Part shown: positions 1-10,486 of the stretch, in pieces
Numbering within the stretch: the stretch's first letter is position 1
Layout of the letters: each line of letters begins with the position of its first letter
From: Sphaeroforma sirkka
Taxonomy: Eukaryota > Opisthokonta > Ichthyosporea > Ichthyophonida
Reading direction: 5' to 3'
DNA length: 27,500 nt
NCBI GenBank assembly: GCA_001586965.3
Contig: LUCW03001408.1
Coordinates: 1 to 27,500, forward strand
Notes under the pieces: generated by a model
Told to the model about the DNA's origin: nothing
The model's database searches: none
The model's input: only the letters and a program-made list of their open reading frames with translations
Made by a program: the position numbers and the translations under genes

Positions 1-1
1 T

Positions 2-109
2 GTAGGTAAGTCGAAGGTCAAGAAAATCAAGGCGACGAAGTTGGTTAAGGCGGTGACGTCGGTGCTTGACAGAGACTCGGGCGCTGTTCCAGACTACGCC
101 GTGTTGCAG
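2..109 (+). CDS. Partial exon of an unrecognised gene, ending at a 5' splice site
   Basis: The frame starting at base 2 is open for 36 codons from the window edge to CAG at 107-109, followed by GTAGGT, a good 5' splice site in phase 0. The peptide begins VGKSKVKKIKATKLVKAV and ends DRDSGAVPDYAVLQ, so it is lysine-rich and then more mixed. GC content is far above the AT-rich DNA that follows, which supports coding. If the site were not used, the frame would read six more codons to TAG at 128-130, so this could instead be the C-terminus. There is also a donor-like AG/GTAAGT at 4-11, so the first bases could belong to a boundary. I do not recognise the family. Confidence 0.45.
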
Positions 110-245
110 GTAGGTATCGTGTGCTATTAGTAGATATCATGTGCTATTAATAGGTTATTTCCTTCTCGGGCTTATGATGCGCTAGTTTAATGCCTAGAAC
201 ATTCGGTTTATTGTCCAAAGGTTGGTAGTTGGCTGGGAGGCACTG

Positions 246-272
246 GATTATATGTGTGTATATATATATATT

Positions 273-337
<65 letters not shown>
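246..337. repeat. (TA)n/(CA)n microsatellite
   Basis: A short TG/TA tract is followed by about 65 bp of almost perfect CA dinucleotides (273-337). It starts about 140 bp after the exon at 2-109 and opens the AT-rich block. Confidence 0.95.
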
Positions 338-338
<1 letters not shown>

Positions 339-2395
339 CATCATATATATCATATATAATATATACATTATGTATATATATAATTATGTGCATATATATG
401 TATATGTCATATGTACATACATATATATATATTGGATATTTTATATATGTATATTTATACATTATTATATATATATATGCATATATGCATGCAGCATATA
501 TATATATGTATATATATATGTCCATAATACATATATATATATATATATATAATAATAGTATATATATATTATAGCATTATATATATGGCATATATATATA
601 TATATAATATATATTATATGTATACATACGTAATATATATGCCAATAATAATAATAATAATATATGTATTATTATATAATAATATATGTACATGCCAATA
701 TATGTATGTACATACACATACATACATACACATATTATACATATTATATACACATACATATTGCCAATAATATGTAATATTCCATAATATATACATGCAC
801 ACACATGTTATGCCCAATAATACATATGTCACGCATATAATTATTATTGCCAATGTGTCATTAATAATAATAATAATATAACAGCCAACACATTACATAT
901 TACAATAATAACATTACACATATATGTATTGATATTATGATGTAATACATGTGTGTATTATTTGCCAGTATGCAATAATAATATAAGCCATTTTACACAT
1001 ATGTGTGCATGTGCCATATATTACATGCATATGTGTACATTGTGCTAGCCAATATTATATGTAGCTATAATAATATTGTTATTGTAATAATACAACACAT
1101 AATGCATATTATAATAATATACATATACATATTATTATAATTATATATTTATGGTAATATTATTATTATTATATACATGCAATAATACATGTACAACAAT
1201 GGCATGTATAATAATTAACACATATAATGCTAGCTTGATAATGTTCATTATTATTATTATTGCCATACATATGGCCATTATTATATTATGCAATATTAAT
1301 AATAATATATCAATAATAATATATTAATATTATTACACACATAATAATATGCATACACATGAATCATACATAATGTTAGTATTATTGCATTATTATTATT
1401 ATAATGTCATTATATGTCATTGTGCATTATGCATTGGCATGCTATCACATAATAACAGCCATATCATGCATATTTGTTTACATTAATGCATGTACATGCA
1501 TTACATGTATGTACATACATACATGCTATATGCATGCCATAATATAATAATAATAATACATACATATCATATAACACGTACATGTATGTATGATTATTAT
1601 ATATATATATACATAATGCCAATATATAATAATAATATTAATATTACATATATATTAATATTAATAATAACATTACAACAATAATAATATTAATGCATAC
1701 GCTGTTTATTTGCTGCATATAACATGTATGTATTGTTTTGTTACCCATATCTACAACAATAACATAATATGCAATATGTGTTTTATGCATTATATTTGAC
1801 AATTATTATGCCAGTTGCTGGCAATGGTATTAACGTAATAATGTATAATGTATGTAATATTATTTATATAATGTTCATATTAATGTGTGTGTATTATTAT
1901 ATATGTGCCATTGTAATATATGTATTTACATATATAATACATATTGAACAATATATTATGTTTACATATTTATGTATATACATATGCGTATGTTATTACA
2001 TGATATCATTATATTAGCCATTACATTATGCCATGTAATATGCAATTATTATAATAATATATATACATATATAATGTTATGTACATGCATACATGCATAT
2101 TACATTAATTATTGTAATATTACATGTGTATATATATATACATGCATGCATATAATATACATACATATATATATTAATATATGTTTACATATATACTAAT
2201 ATACATACATATATATTTATATATTTTATCATATGTTTATATATATGTTTGTTTCATATATATATATATATATACATACATATATATAATAATATATATA
2301 TATATATGGCTGTATGTATGCATATATATATATGTTATATGCACATGTAATATATATAATACATATAAATAATATATATATATATATATATATAT
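338..2395. repeat. 2 kb of AT-rich simple sequence, no gene seen
   Basis: This stretch is made of TA, CATA, AAT and ATT short repeats with scattered words such as TGCCAATAATA, ACATGTA and TGCATG. Open frames here encode only runs of I, Y, H, T and M, the product of dinucleotide repeats. I find no exon-like GC-richer island. It probably lies in an intron of the plus-strand gene at 2-109 or in intergenic DNA. Confidence 0.85.
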
Positions 2396-2564
2396 GACAT
2401 TAAATACGTTCCACCGTCAAAATATATCCGGGAATGTATACATACTCGATATTTATTCACACATGCTGTACAATATTGAGCATTGCATCTAAACGCCACT
2501 GCCCTTCAACAAATGTATTGGGAGTGGAGATAGTTTTTCGCCCTGTTGTTGTCACTGAATTTCC
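2396..2564. repeat. Direct duplication, copy A (~170 bp)
   Basis: This segment is largely identical to 2833-3008. Shared blocks include AATATATCCGGGAATGTAT, TACATACTCGATATTTATTC and GGAGTGGAGATAGTTTTTCG. The copies lie ~437 bp apart and are separated by (TA)n. The most conserved part is the last 60-70 bp, which overlaps the possible terminal exon at 2457-2554. Confidence 0.9.
2457..2554 (-). CDS. Possible last exon of an unknown minus-strand gene
   Basis: On the minus strand an acceptor-like AAATTCAG at 2555-2562 is followed by two bases and 31 open codons ([19 protein letters not shown], then a tail ending NIVQHV), a TGA at 2457-2459 and an AATAAA overlapping the stop (2452-2457). Acceptor, open frame, stop and poly(A) signal together look like a real 3' exon. 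However, the acceptor has no good pyrimidine tract, the peptide is not recognised, and no upstream exon is identified. The duplicate at 2833-3008 has a strong pyrimidine-rich acceptor (3001-3045) but a shorter reading frame, so either copy could be the functional one. Confidence 0.3.
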
Positions 2565-2579
2565 ATATGCATAATATTT

Positions 2580-2659
2580 ACATTTACATATATATATATA
2601 TATATATACATATATTATGTAAATATTATGAATTATATATATATATATATCTATATATT

Positions 2660-2719
<60 letters not shown>

Positions 2720-2733
2720 AATATATATATATA

Positions 2734-2794
<61 letters not shown>

Positions 2795-2800
2795 ATATAT

Positions 2801-2832
<32 letters not shown>
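2580..2832. repeat. (TA)n tract between the two duplicate copies
   Basis: Nearly pure TA dinucleotides with occasional CATATA and AAATATAT interruptions; long open frames here are IYIYIY only. The tract is able to form cruciform or slipped DNA, which may have favoured the flanking duplication. Confidence 0.95.
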
Positions 2833-3008
2833 GGCATTAAATACGTTCTACCGTCAAAATATATCCGGGAATGTATACATACTCGATATTTATTCATATA
2901 TACTGTACAATATTGAACATTTCATTTCTAAATTTTATCTACGCCAATGCCCTTCAACAAATTTATTGGGAGTGGAGATAGTTTTTCGCCCTGTTGTTGT
3001 CACTGAAT
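2833..3008. repeat. Direct duplication, copy B (~175 bp)
   Basis: This copy matches 2396-2564 but has a small insertion and several substitutions around 2905-2945. On the minus strand it begins after a pyrimidine-rich stretch (CTCCCCCTACTTCCC, then TTTTCTCATTCAGATTCAG) that is a better 3' splice site than the one before copy A. Its frame reads [19 protein letters not shown] and stops two codons later. Confidence 0.85.
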
Positions 3009-3013
3009 CTGAA

Positions 3014-3210
3014 TGAGAAAAGAGTTAAGGGAAGTAGGGGGAGTTGGGAATATGAAATACGACTGACTGAACAAATGAAGTATCTTACATTCTTTACCCC
3101 AATCTACTAAACGAAAGTGGGAAGTAGGTGTAGTGGGAATATGAAATACGACTGACTGAATAGATGAAATACCATACATTCTTTTCTCCAATCTACTAAA
3201 TGAAAGAGGG
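3014..3210. repeat. Tandem duplication, ~89 bp period, two copies
   Basis: The word TATGAAATACGACTGACTGA occurs at 3051 and again at 3140, with similar flanks (GGGAAGTAGG before; ACATTCTTT and CCAATCTACTAAA after). The copies are diverged. On the minus strand the first copy carries the pyrimidine tract upstream of the duplicated exon-like segment. The rest, up to 3520, shows no gene. Confidence 0.85.
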
Positions 3211-3524
3211 AATCGTGGAATACGTAATTTATAATGACAAAGTCTTGCAACGAGCGAACCGGTACATTCTTTTTTTCACTATATTCACTGCTGAAGTTAA
3301 AATAAATATATAATTACTCAAATCGATACGTATTTAAAATTAGTTTAATGCATATATGCCCTGTCGTGTTCGAGTGACGCCTACTACAGGCCATCTTCGA
3401 CTTCCAAGTAATACTGAAACAATCTGCACATGTCGAAAGGACAGCGCTAGTTTCGATATGGAGTAGGCGCCACTGCAATATGAACGCTGCTGTCTAGATA
3501 TCAAAATATTTATAAATTTACATA

Positions 3525-3530
3525 TTTATT
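3525..3530 (-). terminator. Poly(A) signal of the zinc-finger gene
   Basis: A canonical AATAAA on the minus strand lies about 5 bases after the TAA of the 490-codon ORF, giving a very short 3' UTR. Confidence 0.6.
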
Positions 3531-3535
3531 CAGTA

Positions 3536-5008
3536 TTAATATCCATACATAGCATTATTATGCATGTCTGTACAGTGGGCCGGAATCGCGATAAAGTTAC
3601 CACCAGCAACTTGATGTATCTGCTGGTTGAAAGGAACCCACATCACAGGCACCTGGCTGTAAGGGATCTGCTCGCGATGCATATGTACTGTGCAGCTAGA
3701 CTGAACGAATGCTGAATAACGCGACGCGACGTATGGGTTCGGAGTCACTGAGGTGTCCTGAAGGTAAAGCGGCAACTGCCCATAATTTTGTTCTTCATTG
3801 ATTTGCATGGTGCTACTCGATTGCGTTGAGACTTTATGTTGTCCATATCCGACGTCATATATGCCAGCGTGAGTTTGACTATTCATGCTGGGCGGGCCTG
3901 CAGGTACCGTGGCTACTCGGCAGCACGCTTGTATACAAGAAGGACGCTGTGTTCCATGGACTGGGCACTTCTCTCGTATCCTTTGCTGTCTCTTCTTTTT
4001 GCTGACGTAGCTCTTTTTGCGTTTAATATGCGGATGTTCTTTCCGTAAAGTCTTCGTAGGTGGTTTCAGCATCAGCCCCGGCGTGGCACTTTGCTGTAAC
4101 AAATGATCGATTTTATGATGTCCTTCTGTGACGTCACCGGGCGACATTTTCATTCGTTTGCATCTGAGTGCAAGATTACTCACAACAACCGACTCTCCGG
4201 AATTGTCGCACTTGTCTCCCTCAAAACTTTGTCGTTTCTCGCCCTGGCCTTGTACAGTAGGCGATGACGATGAAGAGAATCCTTGTCGTAACGGATGCTG
4301 GGAACAGTCAACTTTGGCGGCAATACCTGATTGGCTTGCATTGGACTCACTCAACCGACTCTCTGTCAATGTATTGCTGCGAGAGAGGATCCCGGCATCA
4401 CCTCCGACTGCGTTCGATACGCTGAAATCGCAAACTGGTTGTGATGAGGCAGGTAAATTGTTCCTGATGGAACTGCCAACCGGAAACTTGCGGTATATGG
4501 GGGCTGGTTTAATTTGCTTGTACGAAGCGGATGAAAGCGAGCTACCTGTGGACACCGAAGCCGCTAGCTCGCAGAATACGCTTCCTTGTGTATGCTTCAA
4601 TCGGTAGTGCAACTGACGCGCCTGCTTTGTTGTGTATGCACGGCCGCATCGATCATACATGCATACAAAGGGACGGGATAGCTGAGAGATGCTCCGTCGC
4701 GTGCGTGTACATGTTTGTTCAGGCTTAACAGTTTGTGGTCGTTGTGACCCTGCTCCAAAACTAGTGCTTCCATTAGCATCCACCTCCAAACTGTCGGCTT
4801 GATTATGACTGGAAGATTTATAGGACGCACAACTGTGAGAACCTCCCTGAGTGCTATTTTCGCTGCCAAGCTCTTGTTTGACTTCTTCTTTGTCGTTTCC
4901 AAGGGGGTGTTCCTCGCGTGTAATGATGTTTGTATGGGATATGTCAAAACTCCGAACAGAGGCAGGAGCATGATCCCCTCTCATGACCGGTTCACTATGA
5001 TACTGCAT
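3536..5008 (-). CDS. C2H2 zinc-finger protein, 490 aa, intronless
   Basis: A single open frame runs from ATG at 5006-5008 to TAA at 3536-3538. An in-frame TAA lies upstream of the ATG, so this is the first Met. Residues 114-139 form one C2H2 finger (C116, C121, H134, H139; CX4CX12HX4H) in the context RPFVCMYDRCGRAYTTK. Around it lie long polar, Ser-rich and probably disordered regions. Two matches to the SUMO consensus are visible (VKQE at 43-46, VKPE at 94-97). A strongly basic stretch at 329-345 (KRKKSYVSKKKRQQRIR) is a likely nuclear localisation signal, and a Cys/His cluster follows at 348-363. The C-terminal third is rich in Q, Y, P and H, like an activation domain. I infer a nuclear DNA- or RNA-binding regulator. 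A lone finger of this type could also act as an accessory motif. No named family is recognised. Confidence 0.8.
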   Translation of the reverse strand: MQYHSEPVMRGDHAPASVRSFDISHTNIITREEHPLGNDKEEVKQELGSENSTQGGSHSCASYKSSSHNQADSLEVDANGSTSFGAGSQRPQTVKPEQTCTRTRRSISQLSRPFVCMYDRCGRAYTTKQARQLHYRLKHTQGSVFCELAASVSTGSSLSSASYKQIKPAPIYRKFPVGSSIRNNLPASSQPVCDFSVSNAVGGDAGILSRSNTLTESRLSESNASQSGIAAKVDCSQHPLRQGFSSSSSPTVQGQGEKRQSFEGDKCDNSGESVVVSNLALRCKRMKMSPGDVTEGHHKIDHLLQQSATPGLMLKPPTKTLRKEHPHIKRKKSYVSKKKRQQRIREKCPVHGTQRPSCIQACCRVATVPAGPPSMNSQTHAGIYDVGYGQHKVSTQSSSTMQINEEQNYGQLPLYLQDTSVTPNPYVASRYSAFVQSSCTVHMHREQIPYSQVPVMWVPFNQQIHQVAGGNFIAIPAHCTDMHNNAMYGY

Positions 5009-5024
5009 CGTTTGTGAATGTTCT

Positions 5025-5030
5025 ACTTAC
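5025..5030 (-). promoter_or_regulatory. Donor-like GTAAGT just upstream of the zinc-finger ATG
   Basis: The minus strand reads AAA/GTAAGT 16 bases before the ATG. This is close to a perfect 5' splice site. If used, the ORF's Met would fall in an intron and the protein would start elsewhere. If not used, it lies in the 5' UTR. The intact 490-codon frame favours the unspliced reading. Confidence 0.3.
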
Positions 5031-7820
5031 TTTGCTGGAAATGATAGGACAAAACCTTTCTTGGTTGATTTGTGTATCTACTATCTAAAATATTTGCTTG
5101 CGATAGTTGATCAAGGCGGCCTCTTTAAGCCTTTATATGAATTACAAAAATATAATGTGATATACTGAAAATACAATTATTGTATCAGCGCTCTATTTAT
5201 TGAGTTTGTACTTTTTATTCCTCTACAAATTGTGACGACAAACGGTATTTACAAAATTTTCCCGAAAACGGAAAATAAATATTTACTCTTGCAAAAAAAT
5301 TACGACAATTAGAAGCCACGGAATTGTTTTTCTCGGTTCCTTGTTTTATTATTTCTTAAAATAAACCGAAATTGAGGAAGTCTCAAGTCTAGTGCTGAGC
5401 CTTGACATCTCTTTGGCGTCTCGGAGGGAAACTTGAGTCTTTTGGGACTGGCACTGAGCCACAGACTCACAGAGTCACGGTAAAGTGTAAACAAACGGGC
5501 ACGGGCTACGGCCTACGGGCCTAAGGCCAAGGCCCAAAGGCCACCGGCAGTCAGCTAGTCTTATTACTAATTAGTCACTTGACTCAAGTCTCAAGTCTCA
5601 AGTCAGGCATACAGGTCAGTTATCTAATCACTGGGATCCAGTCACTACTGAGTACTAACTCTCTGGAAAGTGATCACTGAAACAAATAGAAAGTTTGTAT
5701 TTTAAAATTATATATTCATATTGTGTGAAAGCCCTCAAAAATTACAAAATAACAATTGTGATAATATTTTTTAAAAAAATCAAAAAAATACATAATTGAT
5801 GAGACTACTCATAACATAACACAAATCAGGGATTTTGGTTTTATGTTTTAATCTAAAAAGAACAAATACATCTTCCCAAAACTGCCTTCTTCTGAAATCA
5901 ATCAACAAGCAAGAGGGCCTTTCGTTTGATGAGTCCAACACCCAAACTCCCCAGCCCCCCAGCCCGTGAGTCAATCAGTGGCACTCTGACTCAAGTCTCC
6001 AGTCAACTCAACAGACTCACAGTGACTTATGCAGTGGAGACTGGAGAGACCGAGAGCGAGACAGGGTAAAGTTTTGTTTTAAAACAATTACCCAAAATGT
6101 ACTCTCGTAGAGCTTATTCTACGACCTTTTTAAAGAAGAGTTTTAAATAAGCCAATTAAATTTTAGTATGGATTTGTAACGAGCCTTTCTATTTTTTATA
6201 GTAATTTTTAAATATTCAGTGTTTGTAGTTTGTACTGGACTTTGGACTGTCATCGACTCTTGTTGATATCTTTTCTACTTTTATATATATTGTTTTTACT
6301 AAAATAAAACAATACTACTTCTCTCGAAAATATCGACATAGTGTGAGTAGAGTCGTGGACTCGTGGACTCGTGGACTCGTGAAGTGAGCACTCAACAGTC
6401 CTTTACTCTCATGACTCATCATGTGTCTGTGCGATGTTGCCAATCTCACAGTTGCAGAGTGCAGACTTTTTGTGGTGTGCAGAATTGCAGTCGACCCAAG
6501 GGCTAAGTGTCGACGCCGTACTCTTATACTCGTGTACAAGTGTGGACTCTGTACTCTGTAGAGGTGTGGAACTGTAGAAGTAGAAACTCTACTCTTAAAA
6601 TAGTAGTCTCTACCTAATCTCAAACCGTTTTCCGTTAAAATTTTTATAAATCGAATAAAAATATACGATTACGTTCAACTTTTATTCTATATGCGGTCCT
6701 TAATATACTCATAAGTGTACCTTGCGGGTCTAAATGTGTTTGTGTGTACTATTTTTACCATACGAACTAGTCCTACAAAATAGTTCTGATCACATTATAT
6801 TTGTTATAACGTTTCAAATTTGAACAAATATGTGTTTACGTTCAACGTTTATTTCATACCTCCATTAGTGAGCTCAGATCTCTACTACTAGAGGTAGAGA
6901 GAGAGTGAGAGACTCACTACTAGCTACTCTAGAGTATTTTTAAACTGAATAAAGGTACAATATTTCATTGGTGGCATTAGAATTATTTTCAACCAAAATC
7001 CCACAGGGTCGAAGACACGAAGGACACGGACGGAACTCAACACAACTGGCACAGTGGAAATACTGAACACACATGACAGCCCAACACAGAACACATAACA
7101 CACGCAACAAAAGTTAGAGAAGAAATATATATATTGATTAGATTTTTAAAAAAGCATAAAACAAAAAGTATCTACAAAAATCGGAGCTATTTCTTAAAAA
7201 AATAAACAAATTTAATATAATTTTTAGTTGGTAGGACGTATATACAAGAAAGTATTTTTGAAAACACAATAGTGCATAGAACATGTCAAAAATATATTCT
7301 GCACAAGAAGTGCACAACACATGAACACAAGTCACAAGATTGGTAGAATACTAAAATAAGTTGATCCCATTCGAATATGCTAAATTAAGCCGGTTACATT
7401 TAGAAATTTTACTTTGTTGTTCTATGTAGCCTCAATATTTGGCGTAATTATATGTTCAATAAATTATTTTAGACACCCAAAGAGAACCGGTTGTATATCA
7501 CGAGAAACGAGATCTCGGAGCCTATTGTTGTTCCAATCAAACACTTCGTGAAGCCGCTAAACATGACTGTATTGCTTTTTTAAAACAAAAAAACAAACGT
7601 CGTTTTTTATATATAAAAATAGTGTGTATTCATATTATATTTAAAAAGTTGTAGACTGTCGAGTGTCGACTGTCTCTGAGACTCTTACGACGGTACGCTA
7701 GACAGTATTGTCTGAACTGAAGTCTGAAACTGAAGGTGAATTCACTGCTGCAGTCAGCACTCATGACTCACCAGTAGTCAAAGTCAACAGTCAGCAGTGG
7801 CACGAAGCCGCATGTTTTTT
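5031..7820. other. Gene-poor AT-rich DNA with GACTC/GAGTC-rich stretches
   Basis: No open frame longer than about 100 codons and no recognisable exon is seen. The region alternates AT-rich DNA with stretches full of the words GACTC, GAGTC, AGTC and ACTC, for example 5570-5660, 5960-6060, 6340-6420, 6880-6940 and 7650-7800. A short GGCC-rich patch (CTACGGCCTACGGGCCTAAG) lies at 5505-5545. At 6353-6379 GTGGACTC is repeated in tandem. These look like decayed simple repeats. The upstream region and promoter of the zinc-finger gene must lie at its left end, but no clear promoter element is identified. Confidence 0.7.
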
Positions 7821-7919
7821 ATATACTGAACATAATCTTGAGTAAGGTAGCATTGAACAGAAGATAGAGGTTATATACAGGTTTTTATATATTTCTACTT
7901 CTATCACAAGTATAGGTAT
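7821..7919. repeat. Direct repeat, copy 1 (~98 bp)
   Basis: Almost identical to 8009-8106: both read ATACTGAACAtAATCTTGAG (one base different), then AGTAAGGTAGCATTGAACAG and TTCTACTTCTATCACAAGTA. The high identity indicates a recent duplication. A (TA)16 tract at 7980-8012 lies between them. Confidence 0.95.
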
Positions 7920-7977
7920 GCTTACAATTATATATGTATATATATATAAAAAAAAAAGATGTTTTGTATTCACCTAC

Positions 7978-7978
<1 letters not shown>

Positions 7979-8012
<34 letters not shown>
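7979..8012. repeat. (TA)n tract
   Basis: About 33 bp of pure TA dinucleotide immediately before copy 2 of the 98 bp duplication. Confidence 0.95.
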
Positions 8013-8014
<2 letters not shown>

Positions 8015-8106
8015 TGAACAGAATCTTGAGTAAGGTAGCATTGAACAGAAGATAGAGGTTATATACAGGTTTTCATATATTTCTACTTCTATCACAAGTA
8101 AAGGTA
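8009..8106. repeat. Direct repeat, copy 2 (~98 bp)
   Basis: Second copy of 7821-7919, ~188 bp downstream. In both cases the repeat is followed, at different distances, by a TATATAAAAA...GTATTCAC block (7941-7973 and 8163-8188). A related block occurs at 7606-7632, so a larger and older repeat structure probably exists. Confidence 0.95.
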
Positions 8107-9190
8107 CAGTGTACACTCTCTCTTGTGTGTACAGGGAACAGCGGTACGATATTAACCTTTTTTATATAAAAAATTGTTCCGTATTCACTAGATACTACAC
8201 TACCACAGTAAATATTTACATCATGAGGAAGACGAACAGTCGATCACTGACTTCACATTGGATAAGTTTGGTGTGGTGAGTGTAGACTGTAGTCTACTCT
8301 AGAGTGGCTATTTTTTGAAACATAATTATAAATATAAATATAGAATTGCAGAGACCGCCTAATCACTAAATAAAGACTAGATAAAGATCGTATTTATTGT
8401 TCGACAATAAATTTATGTAGGGATTGTATTTAGGATGTTTCATAGCCTTCTGAAAATTGAACACGAAGGCTATGGTTTTTTCTAGGTTTTTTATAAAATA
8501 TTCAGAATAGAAAGAGAGGCGGGCATTGGGGCAGAGAGCCAGTCTGACAGACCAGCGAGGGATGGAGGAAGGTTGGAAGCCGAAGAGCAATATTTATTGC
8601 AGACTCTCGAGTCTCGGATACTCGGTTACATAAATAACCTAGGTTTATTATTATTTATCGCTTTTTGTTTTCTTAAAGAACTACATACAAAATAAAATCA
8701 AGAGTTTCACAACTTGCACTGTGCACATTTATATAAATATAAATAAATACTTCTTGGCTCCAGCGGCCTCAAGGCTCAAGCCTCGCTGCTTCAAGGCCTT
8801 CTCTCTCTCTCTGTAGGTCAACTCCTCAAGTCCGACCTCAACTCTTGTGTGAACTTGTGATCGTGTTGGCGTATTGTTGATTCACGGAAGACTCGAATAG
8901 AGAAGTCATTTTCAGGGCCATCTGGCGGACTCAAGACTCAAGTTTGTATTTTTTTAACAAAAAGGTTAGTCGTATTGGTTGAAAGTTTTATTTGGGGGGT
9001 TTTTTTAAACATCAAATTTAAAAAAAAAACAAATTATGGAGTCATATTATAGGCTCATAGCCTCCTGAAGTTTGTTTTCTTTCTGAAAGTAATATGTACA
9101 ATTGTACATACTCGGCATTTTTTATTTTTTATGTTCTGAGTTCGATACATATCTCGTTTCAATTGTCATGACACGTGATTATCTGCCCTT
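8107..9190. other. AT-rich DNA, no gene seen
   Basis: Apart from the hairpin at 8441-8474, this stretch has poly-A/poly-T runs (8948-8958, 8995-9032), a CTCT tract (8801-8812) and further GACTC/GAGTC words (8604-8618, 8928-8942). No open frame of interest and no splice-bounded exon was found. Confidence 0.7.
8441..8474. repeat. Hairpin element, copy 1
   Basis: Perfect 10 bp inverted arms CATAGCCTTC (8441-8450) and GAAGGCTATG (8465-8474) flank a 14-base loop, TGAAAATTGAACAC. A second copy with the same arms and a similar loop lies at 12243-12274, inside an intron of the GCFC gene. A half-decayed relative (CATAGCCTCCTGAAG) is at 9057-9071. Two near-identical small hairpins in unrelated contexts suggest a dispersed, possibly mobile, palindromic element. 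Confidence 0.75.
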
Positions 9191-9194
9191 CAAA

Positions 9195-9372
9195 CGAAAC
9201 GAAGGCCGACATCGATAAACAGACTTCGACTTGTGTATGTTGCCTCCATTAGTTATCACACACTGACTCGACACATGATTAATCGGTTAGACTTTTAATA
9301 TGGTAGTCCAGCTCGTGGCTCACATTTTGTGTTCAATCGTCTGTCCTTTACTACAACTCTTTAGGTACGGCA
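9195..9372. repeat. Diverged direct duplication, copy 1
   Basis: Shares the ordered words ACGAAGG, CATCGATAAACAGA, TATCACACAC, GACACATGA, GTAGTCCAG, CGTG, GTTCAATC and ACTACAACTCT with 9551-9722. The period is roughly 350 bp. Copies are clearly diverged, so the event is old. Confidence 0.75.
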
Positions 9373-9550
9373 ATAAAATTAATGCCTTGGCGCGTTCAGA
9401 ATAGTCTTGCTACGAGATCCAAACTGCCAATTTATGTATGTAACTTTGCTTGCGCGTACGAGCGGGTGCCGATGTACATGGTCACCTTAAATTTCTCTCT
9501 TTCTTGGTATACTTCGATATCATGGCACACGCAATTATATGCGCTACAAA

Positions 9551-9722
9551 CTAACGAAGGCAGCCATCGATAAACAGATATCACACACCAACTTGACACA
9601 TGACAAATTGGTCACGTCTATTAATACAGTAGTCCAGTTCGTGTCTTACCTTGAAGCGAGATATCGTGTTCAATCATCAGGACAATTTATAAAATAGTCT
9701 GTACTGTACTACAACTCTATAT
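9551..9722. repeat. Diverged direct duplication, copy 2
   Basis: Second copy of 9195-9372. The ~180 bp between the copies (9373-9550) holds a 63-codon open frame with no recognisable features and is probably non-coding. Confidence 0.75.
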
Positions 9723-9737
9723 GTATGCAAAATTCTC

Positions 9738-9771
<34 letters not shown>

Positions 9772-9786
9772 ATGTATATGTCTATG

Positions 9787-9820
<34 letters not shown>

Positions 9821-9945
9821 CGCACACACACACACAAACGCACACACACACACACATATGTATATATATAAATATATATATGGGTGTGTCCCGTATGTGT
9901 GTATACGTGAATATGCGTGCATGTGTGTATATGTATACGTATATT
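9738..9945. repeat. (TA)n/(CA)n microsatellite cluster
   Basis: TA-rich tract 9738-9820, CA-rich tract 9821-9857, then TATA/TGTG-rich sequence to about 9945. Open frames on both strands are dinucleotide-repeat artefacts. The 290 bp after it (9946-10235) contain no recognisable feature. Confidence 0.9.
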
Positions 9946-10194
9946 TTTTGTAAGAATGTGCTCGCGTAATTCGTTCTGAAGAGAATATCGCACGCGGATG
10001 ATGTCAGGTTGGAAACCTTATGGATACCTCTAATGTTTACCTTGAATTCAGAAAATGAACAACTCTGCCTAGTTGCCGATTTAGATTGCACTATAAATCT
10101 CTTAATGCTCATATGTTCTCGTCATGTTTCTCCCCGATCGCTTCTAGTAAAGGATAAGTCACCTCTGTTTCAAGTTATATCCCAACACTATAGC

Positions 10195-10369
10195 TACAAG
10201 CATGACCATCCAAGCAAGTGCCTCAAACCCCTAAAATATCGGACGCTCATGCTAAGTTTGACCATCCCAAAAGTTCCCTCAAAAATGCTAAAGCACTGTA
10301 CAACATCGGACGCTCATGCTCAATTTGATCATCGTAAAAAGTGCTTCACAACCTTAGAGCACTGTACAA
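10195..10369. repeat. Tandem repeat, ~66 bp period, about 2.5 copies
   Basis: ATCGGACGCTCATGCT occurs at about 10239 and 10305, each followed by a TTTGACCATC-like word and, in the complete copies, AGCACTGTACA. A partial first copy (GCATGACCATCCAAGCAAG) begins near 10201. It falls within a 121-codon plus-strand frame that I do not regard as a gene. Confidence 0.8.
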
Positions 10370-10486
10370 TTTAAGCTGAAGCCCAAAAGGTACTTTAAAA
10401 AAAAATTTCAAAAAAACAACAACTGTACAACAACGAATATGGAAGCCATACAAGGTTCCGTCTCCAACTTCAAATATAGGGTTTGC

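Noticed and set aside
229-853. Several 60-107 codon frames on both strands
   Set aside because: They translate CA/TA dinucleotide repeats ([18 protein letters not shown]) and have no other features.
4128-4607. 159-codon plus-strand frame opposite the zinc-finger gene
   Set aside because: It is a shadow of the minus-strand coding sequence, with no recognisable domain. The minus frame is three times longer and has a zinc finger.
10009-10374. 121-codon plus-strand frame
   Set aside because: It runs over a 66 bp tandem repeat and lacks domain, codon or splice support. It is downstream of, and antisense to, the GCFC gene.
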